Positions 1-8,500 of a stretch of DNA of 64,000 nt are shown here, in pieces. Both the position numbers and the translations under genes were made by a program. The notes beneath the pieces were generated by a model. That model searched no databases. It was not told the origin of the DNA and worked only from the letters and a program-made list of their open reading frames with translations. Origin of the DNA: Sycon ciliatum (Eukaryota > Porifera > Calcarea > Leucosolenida > Sycettidae); NCBI RefSeq assembly GCF_964019385.1, contig NC_088655.1:6604658-6668657 (forward strand), in the 5' to 3' direction. Position 1 is the stretch's first letter; each line of letters begins with the position of its first letter.

Positions 1-619
1 GCCATGTCTTGAATTCGCACTTCTCCCTGTTGAAAGATATAGTGGAAGGATGCAGATAGAGCTGACACTCTTCGTTCATCGGGAAGTTGGGCACACCCTT
101 GGTTGGCTTGAGATACAAAGCAGTCACACTCTTCCCTTGGTACATTGCAGGGAAGATGTTACTCCGTATCCTGTTGATATGTGGAGATCTCACGGCACGT
201 CTCAAAGGTGTTGAGGTCTTCAGGAAGAATTGAATGAGATCGTCTTGTGAAGCCTGGACGTACAGCTTAAGTTGACCAAAGCGTCCTTCACATACCGTGC
301 CATTGACAAGCATGCCCGGTAAATCACCGCGCGTATAGTAGAAATCGGTGCCAGGAGCAACATGATAGTCGTGGGCGGTCTTGCTGTACATTGCTTGAAC
401 ACACTCTGCTGCCCCATCCGTAATAATGGTGGCGACACCTGGTAGTATGGTAGGACGAGGAGATGGCATCTTGATCTTAGGCAGAGGCTCCAGATTCGGA
501 TTACGGCTAGTACGTCGCTTGTAGAGACCGGGTTTCTTTATCGTCTTGATAGCGAACGGGTCAATGCCCAAACAGTCCACAACATCTTCACCAGCAACAA
601 CAGCATCAGTGGCCATCAT
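1..619 (-). CDS. Unrecognised intronless protein, N-terminal part (runs off the left edge)
   Basis: An open frame runs without a stop from an ATG at 619 to the window edge, about 206 codons. It is easily overlooked because its stop lies outside the window. The N-terminal ~60 residues are basic and proline-rich (an RRTSRNPNLEP stretch, then KIKMPSPRP); the rest is a mixed globular-looking sequence with aromatic and charged residues (FYYTRGDLPGM, QLYLHPSTISF). I recognise no family. The frame stays open upstream of 619, but the ATG lies 112 nt downstream of a TATA box, which supports this start. It is co-oriented with the TFIIB-like gene at 975-1748, and both are intronless with compact TATA promoters. 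That would fit genes of an integrated large DNA virus or virus-like element, but this is inference. It could also be an exon of a host gene. Confidence 0.6.
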   Translation of the reverse strand, partial: MMATDAVVAGEDVVDCLGIDPFAIKTIKKPGLYKRRTSRNPNLEPLPKIKMPSPRPTILPGVATIITDGAAECVQAMYSKTAHDYHVAPGTDFYYTRGDLPGMLVNGTVCEGRFGQLKLYVQASQDDLIQFFLKTSTPLRRAVRSPHINRIRSNIFPAMYQGKSVTALYLKPTKGVPNFPMNEECQLYLHPSTISFNREKCEFKTW

Positions 620-730
620 GATATCAGTCACGAGAGATCCAGAGAGATCCAGAGGGAGAGAGAGAGAGAGAAGGCTTGAGCAACGAAACAACAAAGGCAG
701 TTGTGAGTGAATGGAGGACTGTGCTTGCAC

Positions 731-867
731 ATATATACCCTTTTGACCACCGCCGAGTTTGAAATAACATCCTATGGGAGGTGACGACCTTGGAGAACAC
801 GGTGAAATTGTTCAAGAATCAACCAATCAGAGGACACGGTGAGCGGATGATAAGATTTAACCAATCA
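731..867 (-). promoter_or_regulatory. Candidate core promoter for the gene starting at 619: TATA box plus two CCAAT boxes
   Basis: On the minus strand a TATATA box lies at about 731-737, 112 nt before the ATG at 619. Two CCAATCA motifs (823-829 and 861-867; inverted relative to the gene, which NF-Y tolerates) lie about 90 and 130 nt upstream of the TATA box. This spacing is typical of animal RNA polymerase II promoters. Just beyond, 895-930 has a degenerate tandem repeat of the GTCTCGRYCATG type. Confidence 0.45.
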
Positions 868-974
868 CAGCACGACTTGCACTTGACCTGTCGGAACATG
901 TCTCGGTCATGACTGAACGTGTCTCGACCATGTCTCAGAACAGGTTCCCGAGAGTGTAAATCTCCAACGCATTG

Positions 975-1748
975 CTAACATTGATGACGTACTGCAGTCT
1001 TGGTAAATTGATAGAGTATGTTGGCAAGATCAGGTGGGAGAGAGGTCACGTGATCTACTAAATATTCCAGACTGTAGTCATGCCAACAATAGGCATCTAT
1101 TAGAAGATGCATCATGGACAGGTCTGCAGGTGACATCAAGGACAAATTAACTTTCAGAGTGTTCAGCTGTCTAGCGGACAAAGGACCCTTGATGTGTTCC
1201 ATGAGATGTAGAAGAAACATCAGTGGAAAACATGATGGAAGAGGTTGTGTAATGCGGCTGCTTCTCAACCATGATACATTACTGCGCGGTAAAGAAGAAC
1301 GCAGTGTGCGCACTGCATCATGATCCTCATGAAGTATACACGATAATGCTATTGCATAGTTCATGCTTTTATAGCTACTGGACTTCTTCATTGCTTGCAG
1401 TGCCTCTTGAACAGGGTGAAACTGTGCATGCGGTAAAGTGAACTCGATCTTGTTGAGAAAATGAACAAGATGACGATTCACACCTTGAATGCGATCGGAA
1501 TCCGTGTAGGTCTTTATGCTAGTACAACGCTCTCTCCACTTTACCTCGGGCATGTAAATGTCCGACATTACCAATGCACACTGAGAACAAACTCTATGAC
1601 CAGCATGCTCAACTTGTTCTTCACGATGATAACACACTTCTTCACTTTCCTCTATCTCTTTCTTCTTCTTCTTCTTCTTCTTTTCCTCCAGCGCACATTG
1701 CTTCTTTGAACGTACATAAGCATACAGGATCTCAAATTCAGAATCCAT
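975..1748 (-). CDS. TFIIB-like protein (zinc ribbon plus cyclin-like repeat)
   Basis: The frame is open from 1790, but a TATAAAAGG box at 1802-1810 puts transcription start near 1775, so the ATG at 1748 (protein starts MDSEFEIL, 257 aa) is the likely start. A lysine-rich stretch (nine lysines) is followed by a Cys/His ribbon: C-Y-H, then AGHRVCSQCALVMSD and a conserved W. This matches the TFIIB signature (G-x-x-VC-x2-CGLV-x-S/D ... W). Downstream, residues of the type LNKIEFTLPHAQ...A..AM...YKSMNYAIALSCIL...RTL follow the first cyclin-fold repeat of TFIIB/Brf. It stops at TAG 975-977. TFIIB-family proteins recruit RNA polymerase to TATA promoters. The protein is shorter and more divergent than cellular TFIIB, and a second cyclin repeat is not obvious. 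TFIIB-like factors are known from large DNA viruses, so a viral or virus-derived origin is possible. Confidence 0.6.
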   Translation of the reverse strand: MDSEFEILYAYVRSKKQCALEEKKKKKKKKEIEESEEVCYHREEQVEHAGHRVCSQCALVMSDIYMPEVKWRERCTSIKTYTDSDRIQGVNRHLVHFLNKIEFTLPHAQFHPVQEALQAMKKSSSYKSMNYAIALSCILHEDHDAVRTLRSSLPRSNVSWLRSSRITQPLPSCFPLMFLLHLMEHIKGPLSARQLNTLKVNLSLMSPADLSMMHLLIDAYCWHDYSLEYLVDHVTSLPPDLANILYQFTKTAVRHQC

Positions 1749-1801
1749 TTTCACTGCACCACAACAACTTGAAACTAACTGGATCATCATTCAAGAACAC
1801 A

Positions 1802-1810
1802 CCTTTTATA
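1802..1810 (-). promoter_or_regulatory. TATA box (TATAAAAGG) of the TFIIB-like gene
   Basis: A canonical TATAAAAGG on the minus strand lies 54 nt upstream of the ATG at 1748 and only 12 nt upstream of the earlier in-frame ATG at 1790. A start site 25-30 nt downstream would exclude the 1790 ATG from the mRNA, which decides the start in favour of 1748. Confidence 0.5.
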
Positions 1811-1879
1811 CTTACATAATCATGACACCATATTACCTTATTGTTTAGGGTAGAGCATAACACCCCAATACATATTTTC

Positions 1880-2040
1880 AATAATACCCCCTTTTTTTGA
1901 GGTAGGGGCACCCCCTGGCACATATTTTTATCCGCAAAAAAACCGGGCCAAAAATAATTTTCACCGCAAAAATGGGGTACTATTAGTACCCCATTTTTCA
2001 ATAATACCCCATTTTTTGGGACCCGGGCGCCCCCTGTCCC
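1880..2040. repeat. Inverted/direct repeat block with a perfect 15-bp hairpin
   Basis: 1968-1982 and 1984-1998 are perfect reverse complements (arm AAAAATGGGGTACTA) around one base. The motif CAATAATACCCC followed by a T-run occurs twice (about 1880 and 2000), as does a GGC(A/G)CCCCCTG motif. It looks like the end of a small repeat element. Confidence 0.5.
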
Positions 2041-2060
2041 AGAACCCGCTCGTTACTTAC

Positions 2061-2704
2061 TACTTGTAGCTTCTGGATGGAATGAAGAAATAGATGTGTG
2101 TGTGTGTGCGTGTGTGTGTGTGTGCGTGTGTGTGTGTGTGTGTGTGTGCGTGTGTGCGTGTTATCTGGCGCTTGTCTTGATCTGTTTCAATCAGAATCAG
2201 ATCCGCTATCGTTGCCATAAAGAGATAATCTGTGGGTGCACATCCAGTGCATTTGCAGATTTGCGTGCTTCTCTTGCGACGGGCGTATACATGGTACATG
2301 GTGTGTACGCAACATACCGCACTCTGATCGAGAATAAACCGAAATAAACTACTTTGCTCTTACTACTTGATGAATTGTAGCTTCTGGATGGAATGAAGAA
2401 ATATATATGTGTGTGTGTGTGTGTTTGTGTGTGCGTGTTATCTGGCGCTTGTCTTGATCTGTTTCAATCAGAATCAGATCTATCGCTATCGTTGCCATAA
2501 AGAGAAAATCTGTGGGTGCACATCCTGTGCATTTGCAGATGTGCGTGCTTCTCTTGCGACGGGCGTATACATGGTACATGGGGTGTGTGTGTTGGTGTGT
2601 ACGCAACATACCGCACTCTGATTGAGAATAAACTGAAATAAACTACTTTGCTCTTACTACATGTACTTGCTGAATTGTAGCTTCTGGATGGAATGAAGAA
2701 ATAG

Positions 2705-2738
<34 letters not shown>

Positions 2739-2800
2739 TTTGTGTGCTTCTCTTGCGACGGGCGTATACATGGTACATGGTGTCTGTGTGTGTGCAATTA
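2061..2800. repeat. Three tandem copies of a ~300-bp unit, each with a (GT)n tract
   Basis: GTAGCTTCTGGATGGAATGA recurs at 2066, 2377 and 2677, each time followed by a GT microsatellite of different length and then the same downstream sequence. The third copy lacks the middle of the unit and ends near 2800. Short frames here are microsatellite artefacts. Confidence 0.85.
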
Positions 2801-3369
2801 CAGCTCACAGAGTGTATCCCCAATGCATCACATGGTGCATTTGTTTAAGTCTTGACTGTAGAGGGCAGGGATATTTTTCTATTCATATGACATGTTACAT
2901 GTACCAGTGAAAACTGGTAAGAAGGGCAACACTACTACCAAACTATCCCAAGAATATATCGTACGTGAAAACAACGTAACAAATAAAGCAATCTCCGCAT
3001 TGAACACACACACACACCACTGACAAGGGTTAGGTATCCTGACACGTTTCCATTGCAGTCTCGTGGGAAGGACTGCACAGGCCAACTTAATCAACGGGTA
3101 GCACTATAAATAGTCAAGACAGAACGGACTAAAACAATTTGCAGGGTCAAACAGCGAAAATAATAACTTGGTGCGAAAAGAAGAGAATAAAATGATAACG
3201 CCCAAACGCGCTAAATACAAAATTAAGAAAAAGAGAAATCATATACCACATAGCGCTAAAATTGCACCAAATAATAAATTAACTAAAAAGAAAACCGAGT
3301 TAAAAGCAAGAAATCATAACATAACAAACAAACTAATAAGAAAGGTAAATGAAAATCATGTGCAAGCCT
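2801..3369. other. No feature recognised
   Basis: Mixed-composition DNA becoming A-rich from about 3120. A 71-codon lysine-rich frame at 3168-3383 reflects the A-rich composition and is not credible as a gene. Confidence 0.5.
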
Positions 3370-4476
3370 TCACTCCAGAGTAAGGTAGTCTTCTAGAGAA
3401 GGCGGGGCCAGATCGAACGCCGTTGAAGTTTGACTTTCATAGAGGCAGGTGTGGCAATTCGTCAAAATCGCACCGACCGAATACAGCATTGCAACAGGTT
3501 GCAGTAGAACCTTCTGGTTTTTCTTGAAATCCAAGAACGCAAATTGCTGGAGGATTTTTCCAAATCCCCACTCTACGCAAATACGCACGGCACTCATCTC
3601 AGCGTTGAACCTGTTCTGCTCTTCAGTCAGATTGACCCGCCGATGTGGAGCAAGCAAGTGCGCCCTTACAGGATACGCAGGGTCTCCGTAAAGGCTAAAA
3701 ACGGGTGCTGCGTCCGCTCCGAGTGGCTGAGGGCGATCCATGAACTCCTCTAGTTGTGGCAGCAGGCCCGAGTCGCGCAGAAGGTAGGCGTCATGTCTAC
3801 GGCCTTCACAAGGGCCATGGAGGTTGGCGATAATTCCGTTGGGACACACAACAGACTGAAATTTGAGTGCGTGTACGCGCTTGTGGCCGTTAAAGAAAAG
3901 CCGCTGCCCACTGATCGGTTTGCAGATCGGTCGCACGGTGCCATCTATAAAGCCCCACACATTTTGAAGTGGTGCTTTCCTTCCAACTGCGGCGGCAAAT
4001 TCTTCAAGATGAAGAGGGGAAAGCCAAGGAAGGTCCACACGCCTAAGCAGGTCTCCCCAACGATCGTATATAAATCGACAGGTGTCATTGATGATGACGC
4101 TCAGCTCACAGCGAGAGCGCCCAAACACATCTTCCAATTGGCCTAGCCGGCATGGATAGGCCAATCGTGCTAGGACCACACATAGCCCATCGTGGCCAGT
4201 CCATTTAATCTTGTTTGGCCCACAGAACTCCTCAGGCAATCCAAGAGCTGTGGTCAGCCTTTGGTGGTGCTGCTTTTGGAAACGGAAGGTCTCTCTCCAT
4301 TTCTCGGAGGTCCACTTCTCGTCCAACCAGTCGAAACGATTGGGGAGCTGTCGAGGACGTTCCACATTGATTTGCTCCTGAAGCAGTTCCACAATTAGCT
4401 GCAGCAGCTCAAAATGAGGATCCTCGCGATCAAACTCTAAGGCGAAGAGCTCGCAGAGGACAGGTACGAGAGCCAT
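3370..4476 (-). CDS. PIF/Harbinger-type nuclease (DDE_Tnp_4), apparently intact
   Basis: This encodes the DDE nuclease of a PIF/Harbinger DNA transposon or its HARBI1-like domesticated form, which cuts and joins DNA at TWA targets. The first in-frame ATG is at 4476, giving 368 aa; the frame is open to 4530 without ATG. Numbered from that ATG, GFIDGT carries catalytic D178, GRRHDAYL carries D229, GDPAYP lies near 264, and RICVEWGFG carries E302, the standard triad order and spacing of the family. The helical N-terminal part has the usual family length, and there is no internal stop or frameshift. Harbinger elements normally carry a second gene for a Myb/SANT protein; none is visible next to this one, and I could not define its terminal inverted repeats. 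It may be a single autonomous-element gene or a domesticated copy. Confidence 0.85.
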   Translation of the reverse strand: MALVPVLCELFALEFDREDPHFELLQLIVELLQEQINVERPRQLPNRFDWLDEKWTSEKWRETFRFQKQHHQRLTTALGLPEEFCGPNKIKWTGHDGLCVVLARLAYPCRLGQLEDVFGRSRCELSVIINDTCRFIYDRWGDLLRRVDLPWLSPLHLEEFAAAVGRKAPLQNVWGFIDGTVRPICKPISGQRLFFNGHKRVHALKFQSVVCPNGIIANLHGPCEGRRHDAYLLRDSGLLPQLEEFMDRPQPLGADAAPVFSLYGDPAYPVRAHLLAPHRRVNLTEEQNRFNAEMSAVRICVEWGFGKILQQFAFLDFKKNQKVLLQPVAMLYSVGAILTNCHTCLYESQTSTAFDLAPPSLEDYLTLE

Positions 4477-4677
4477 GAGGACATGTACTTGATTGACAAA
4501 CACGTGCACAGAGGGACAACGAGAATCCAAAGTAATTAGTTACTACAAGAACATGCAAGAACCATTGACCAAAAAAACTACTTACTTTTGTCGTGGTGTC
4601 CACGTGCCACTTCGAATCTGTTTTCAAACTTTCCCGCTCACATAAATGCCGTTTCCATCGAAACGACTGCAAAGATT

Positions 4678-5457
4678 TCACAGGTTTTCAGTACGTGTGA
4701 CTAAACAGCACTTTGCAACGTGGATGGCCTTCATCCACTTTACGTGGATCACCCACGTACGCGTTTCCGTTACGTGGGAACTAAACCTCCCTACTTTGAC
4801 TCTCGGCTTACCCGTTAGTGCACATCGGGTGGTGCTCTTTGGAAGCTTGGGTGCCAGCCAGCGAGACGATTCCTGTCGCCTGTACGGCTTGGGAGGCTGG
4901 CGTTGTGGCCTTTGGGCAGCTGGGGCAGCTGCAGGGGCAGTATTTTTGGGCTGCAATGCTGGTTGTTGGTGCAAAGTTTCTGCATACGTGGGTCGATGTT
5001 GTGGGGTGGAGGATACGGTTTTGGTAAAGCTTGGTTCAGTGGGGTCATTGTTCAAAGTTTGAATCACCGTATCGTACCTCTCAACTTTGGCATGCAGGTC
5101 GTTCCTAAGTTCCCGTACTTCCGTCTTCAGGCACAGCACCTCTCTGGCAGAATCGTTGAATTTAGCTTCTATTTCTCTCATGGCGTGTAACTCAGTCTTC
5201 AACTCTCGGACGACATTAGTGAGTTCAGACAGAGCTGAGCACAGGCTGGCAACAACACCCTCATTAGCAGCCAGGGGGCTCGTGCTAGTAGGTTCACTTA
5301 CTTCTTTGTCCTCATCCAGCGATGTTCTGAGCAGGGCAACAAGATCGGGTCTGGTGGCTTTTCGTGGGATTTCCAGTCCACGCTGCCTGATGAGGTCCCT
5401 CAGCTCCCCGTCGATCAGGACTGCAATGTCCACTTCAGCAGCGGGCTTATTAGCCAT
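4678..5457 (-). pseudogene. LINE ORF1-like protein (SAP-like motif plus coiled coil), 3' part probably replaced
   Basis: From the ATG at 5457 the frame encodes 258 aa. Residues ~15-45 (LRDLIRQRGLEIPRKATRPD) resemble a SAP-type DNA-binding motif. A long coiled coil follows (~70-140, rich in L, E, K and R). Then comes a proline/glutamine-rich linker with the PTYAETL motif common in ORF1 products of non-LTR retrotransposons. The last ~50 residues read through sequence with repeated ACGTGG motifs and look unrelated, so the element is probably truncated there. No reverse transcriptase follows. It lies on the opposite strand just upstream of the SWIM exon at 5586, in what is probably an intron of that gene. 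Confidence 0.5.
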
Positions 5458-5585
5458 TTTATTACTAAATAAAGGACTTTTCCGGTGGCCTAAAGCCCAG
5501 GAAATTCGAGTCACCCATCAACCAATCCCTTTGAGAACTACTTATCGTTATTTTCTGCAAATATCCTTCTCCTTTTTCCCTGTAG

Positions 5586-8500
5586 AGACTGTTGCAGCTG
5601 TTGGGGATCACCAGTATAATGTCAAGTCATTTGGGAGGACTCGTCTTGTTAGCTTTGACACACCCTCATGCTCTTGCGAGGACTGGAATCTGAAAGCACT
5701 ACCGTGCAAACATATGTTTGCCGTATTCAGGATGGTACCCGGCTGTAGTTGGGAGTCGCTGCCCGAGACGTACCGCTCCAGCCCCAAAATAACACTAGAC
5801 ATCGATCTTGGAGATGGTGAGGTTCATTCAGAGGATTTGGCAGTGGCTGAGGAGGTGAACAACTCGCCGCATGATGAAGTTGGGACCCAGCTGTCAAATC
5901 CGGTTTCCAATGAAATTCCTTTGCACAGGGTAAGTTTGCTTATAGTTTGTTGTGCTTTAAAAATTTCCCTTGCATATATTTGCCTGAAGGAAAATCATTG
6001 CGTAACGTTTTTACAAAGGCGACACTGAGACAATCATCTTTTAATAATGCAATGCTTAAAACCAAGATTACATAACTCCCCAGAGTGTGCAACTCCCACA
6101 TACCCTGCTGTCCCGACAGAATTTCAAGTTGACGTCATTATTTATGACGCAATGCTCCTTGCACCAGTGATTTACAACATGTGTACCGGTTTCAACGCAT
6201 CACACGTTTTTCTTTGCAATAATTAATCGATCGGCTTCGGTCAACCACAGGTTCCGGATTCGTCTGATAATATGTGTACATTGCGCATTGCATCAACAAA
6301 AATGACGTCAACTTGAAATTCTGTCGGGACAGCACCCATTGTGGAGTTGCACACTCTGGGGGGTTATGTACTCTTGTTAAAACTATAGGCACACTCATAT
6401 CCCAATGCTAGCAATGAATAATGTTTCCATGCTATGATTGTTAAATAAGTACTCAGATGGTGAGCAAAAGACCATATGAAATTTAAAATAATTCATATTA
6501 GGCCCCACCGTTTTCCTTGTTTCCATTTTCTATTTGAAAGAATTTTTTTCTTTTGTGGCTACTTTCCTTCTGTGCAGACACAACAGCAACAATGCCGGCT
6601 CGATGCAAGGCAAGCACGAAACATGCTCAAAGTCCTCCAAGCGCAGACCTTAGTCTGTACAGAATCAAGTGCTGTACGCGATCTCAAAACTCAACTGGAG
6701 AAGCTGTCAGAAGAGTTTGCAAAAAGTCTGCCCACTGATGAGTCTGGCTTGGTTATCCAAGAGGGTATGTAAAGTGTCGTTAATCATGACTAAAAATTTG
6801 TCGATTCCGCAGACATGGACCTTGTGTGTTCTGGTGAGCTGGTTTAATATTGCTTTGTTGTTCGCTAGACTTTGATGTGATAGGTCTGGCCAGTCATTCG
6901 AGTTCCGCTAATGCCACCTAACATCTCAAAATAGCTAGCAGTCCAGAGCCGATTGAGTAATGTTTGTGCTATTTTGTATGATTTCCTGCACAGCGTCTTC
7001 ACACACCTTGAACCAACAGTTCAGTGCCAGGCGCAGGCTGCACGAAACGTATAGCACTGCTGTCCCTGATCCAGCCTTGCAGTCAGGGCATGCCAAGCGT
7101 GGTCGACCTGCAGTCGAAAGACACCTCAGGTGTCGTGTCGGAGTTTCCGGAGAGACTGAGCGGAGGCAATTCCTACAAGCTCAACAGCGTGAGCAAGGTG
7201 TGTGTGCGGTAGGCTTTACTATCCCCAGTTAATTACTTTGCTTTGCCTCCCCACTTAATTACATTTCCTTGCAAGTTCTACGTCACAAACGATCGTGTAG
7301 TGTAATAGTGGGAACAGAACGTTTGTGCAATGTTCCTCTTCTATTTTAATTGACGCGTTACTTTACTTGCCACTTTGACTCATGTAACATTTTTACAGCG
7401 TCAACAAGACCAGGTTCCGTCACATTGACAGCACTACCAGTAAGCAGTTCAGTACAACAGGTTGCAGCTCCCGAACGTAAGTGGTGATGTCTTCAGTGCG
7501 CATCTCTACACTATACAGCAGACTAGCAGCCGCTTCTTCTGCATGACGTAGCAACTTCTGCTTTAGCGCTAAGGAACAAACAGCCAAACCAATAAATAAT
7601 TGTTAACGGTAAAGATTGCCGAACCCTGGCTCCGCCATACATGTTGCATAATTGCCTGATGCCATGTGCCGTTGTCAAAGCCTGGGAATTAGCCATCGTC
7701 CTAAGCATTGTTTTATAGTTCACGTGTTTGTATGTGTTGTTTGTGTGTCAATCTGATATAGCTGCTATCACTGTACGTCATTCCGCAACATCTACCTTGG
7801 CCCCTGCACCCGTGTGCACAACAAATCGGGAACAACAAACAGAACTGTTTTGCAGAGGTATGTTGGGTACATTCGCCCGCAGGACTATGTCCTATTTTCT
7901 GCATTGGTTTTAATAGTTGATTGGTCTCAATGTTTGACTTCGTGCTTTTCCTTCCTATTCTGGTGTGGCACATGTATGTTTGTGCGTGCATGCGTGTGTT
8001 TGTGTGTGTCTTTCCGCGTGCCTATCTATTGCAGGTGCCCGTGCATCTCAATCTACTGCAGCCACATCGTCTACAATGTCTGTACCAGAGATGTCTGTAC
8101 CAGATGAGCCACAGCAAAGGGCAAGATGTCATACACGTACGAGTTTGCTGGTATTAGTTTGTAGCATTGTGATAGATGACAAATTCATTTTCCTGTGGTA
8201 GAAATGATGTGCTTGGTCGTGTTTGTAAGGATTTAAAGTTTAAACCATGAGAGCAAAATCATAATTAATGCTAATGTGTATGTGTGTGGGTGGGTGTATG
8301 TGCGCGTGTTCGTGTGTCAACATATTACAGCTGCGCGTTTACTTCACTCTGCATGAGCCACGTTGTATCCAATGTCTGCTACGTCTGTACCAGTATGCAC
8401 AACAGATGGGCTACAGGAAAGGGCAAGATGCAATACAGGTATGCTGGTTTTCGCTTGCATTATCCGATAAATTTCCCTATTCCAGTTTTAAATCGAGGTG

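Noticed and set aside
4476..4530. Upstream extension of the Harbinger nuclease to 4530
   Set aside because: The frame is open but begins with TTG; the first ATG is at 4476.
5087..5585. N-terminal part of the long plus-strand frame that includes the SWIM exon
   Set aside because: It is the antisense shadow of the LINE ORF1-like frame; a strong 3' splice site at 5585 marks the real exon start.
6735..6760. CTGATGAG in exon 2 of the SWIM gene
   Set aside because: No GAAAC follows; it is coding sequence (TDESG).
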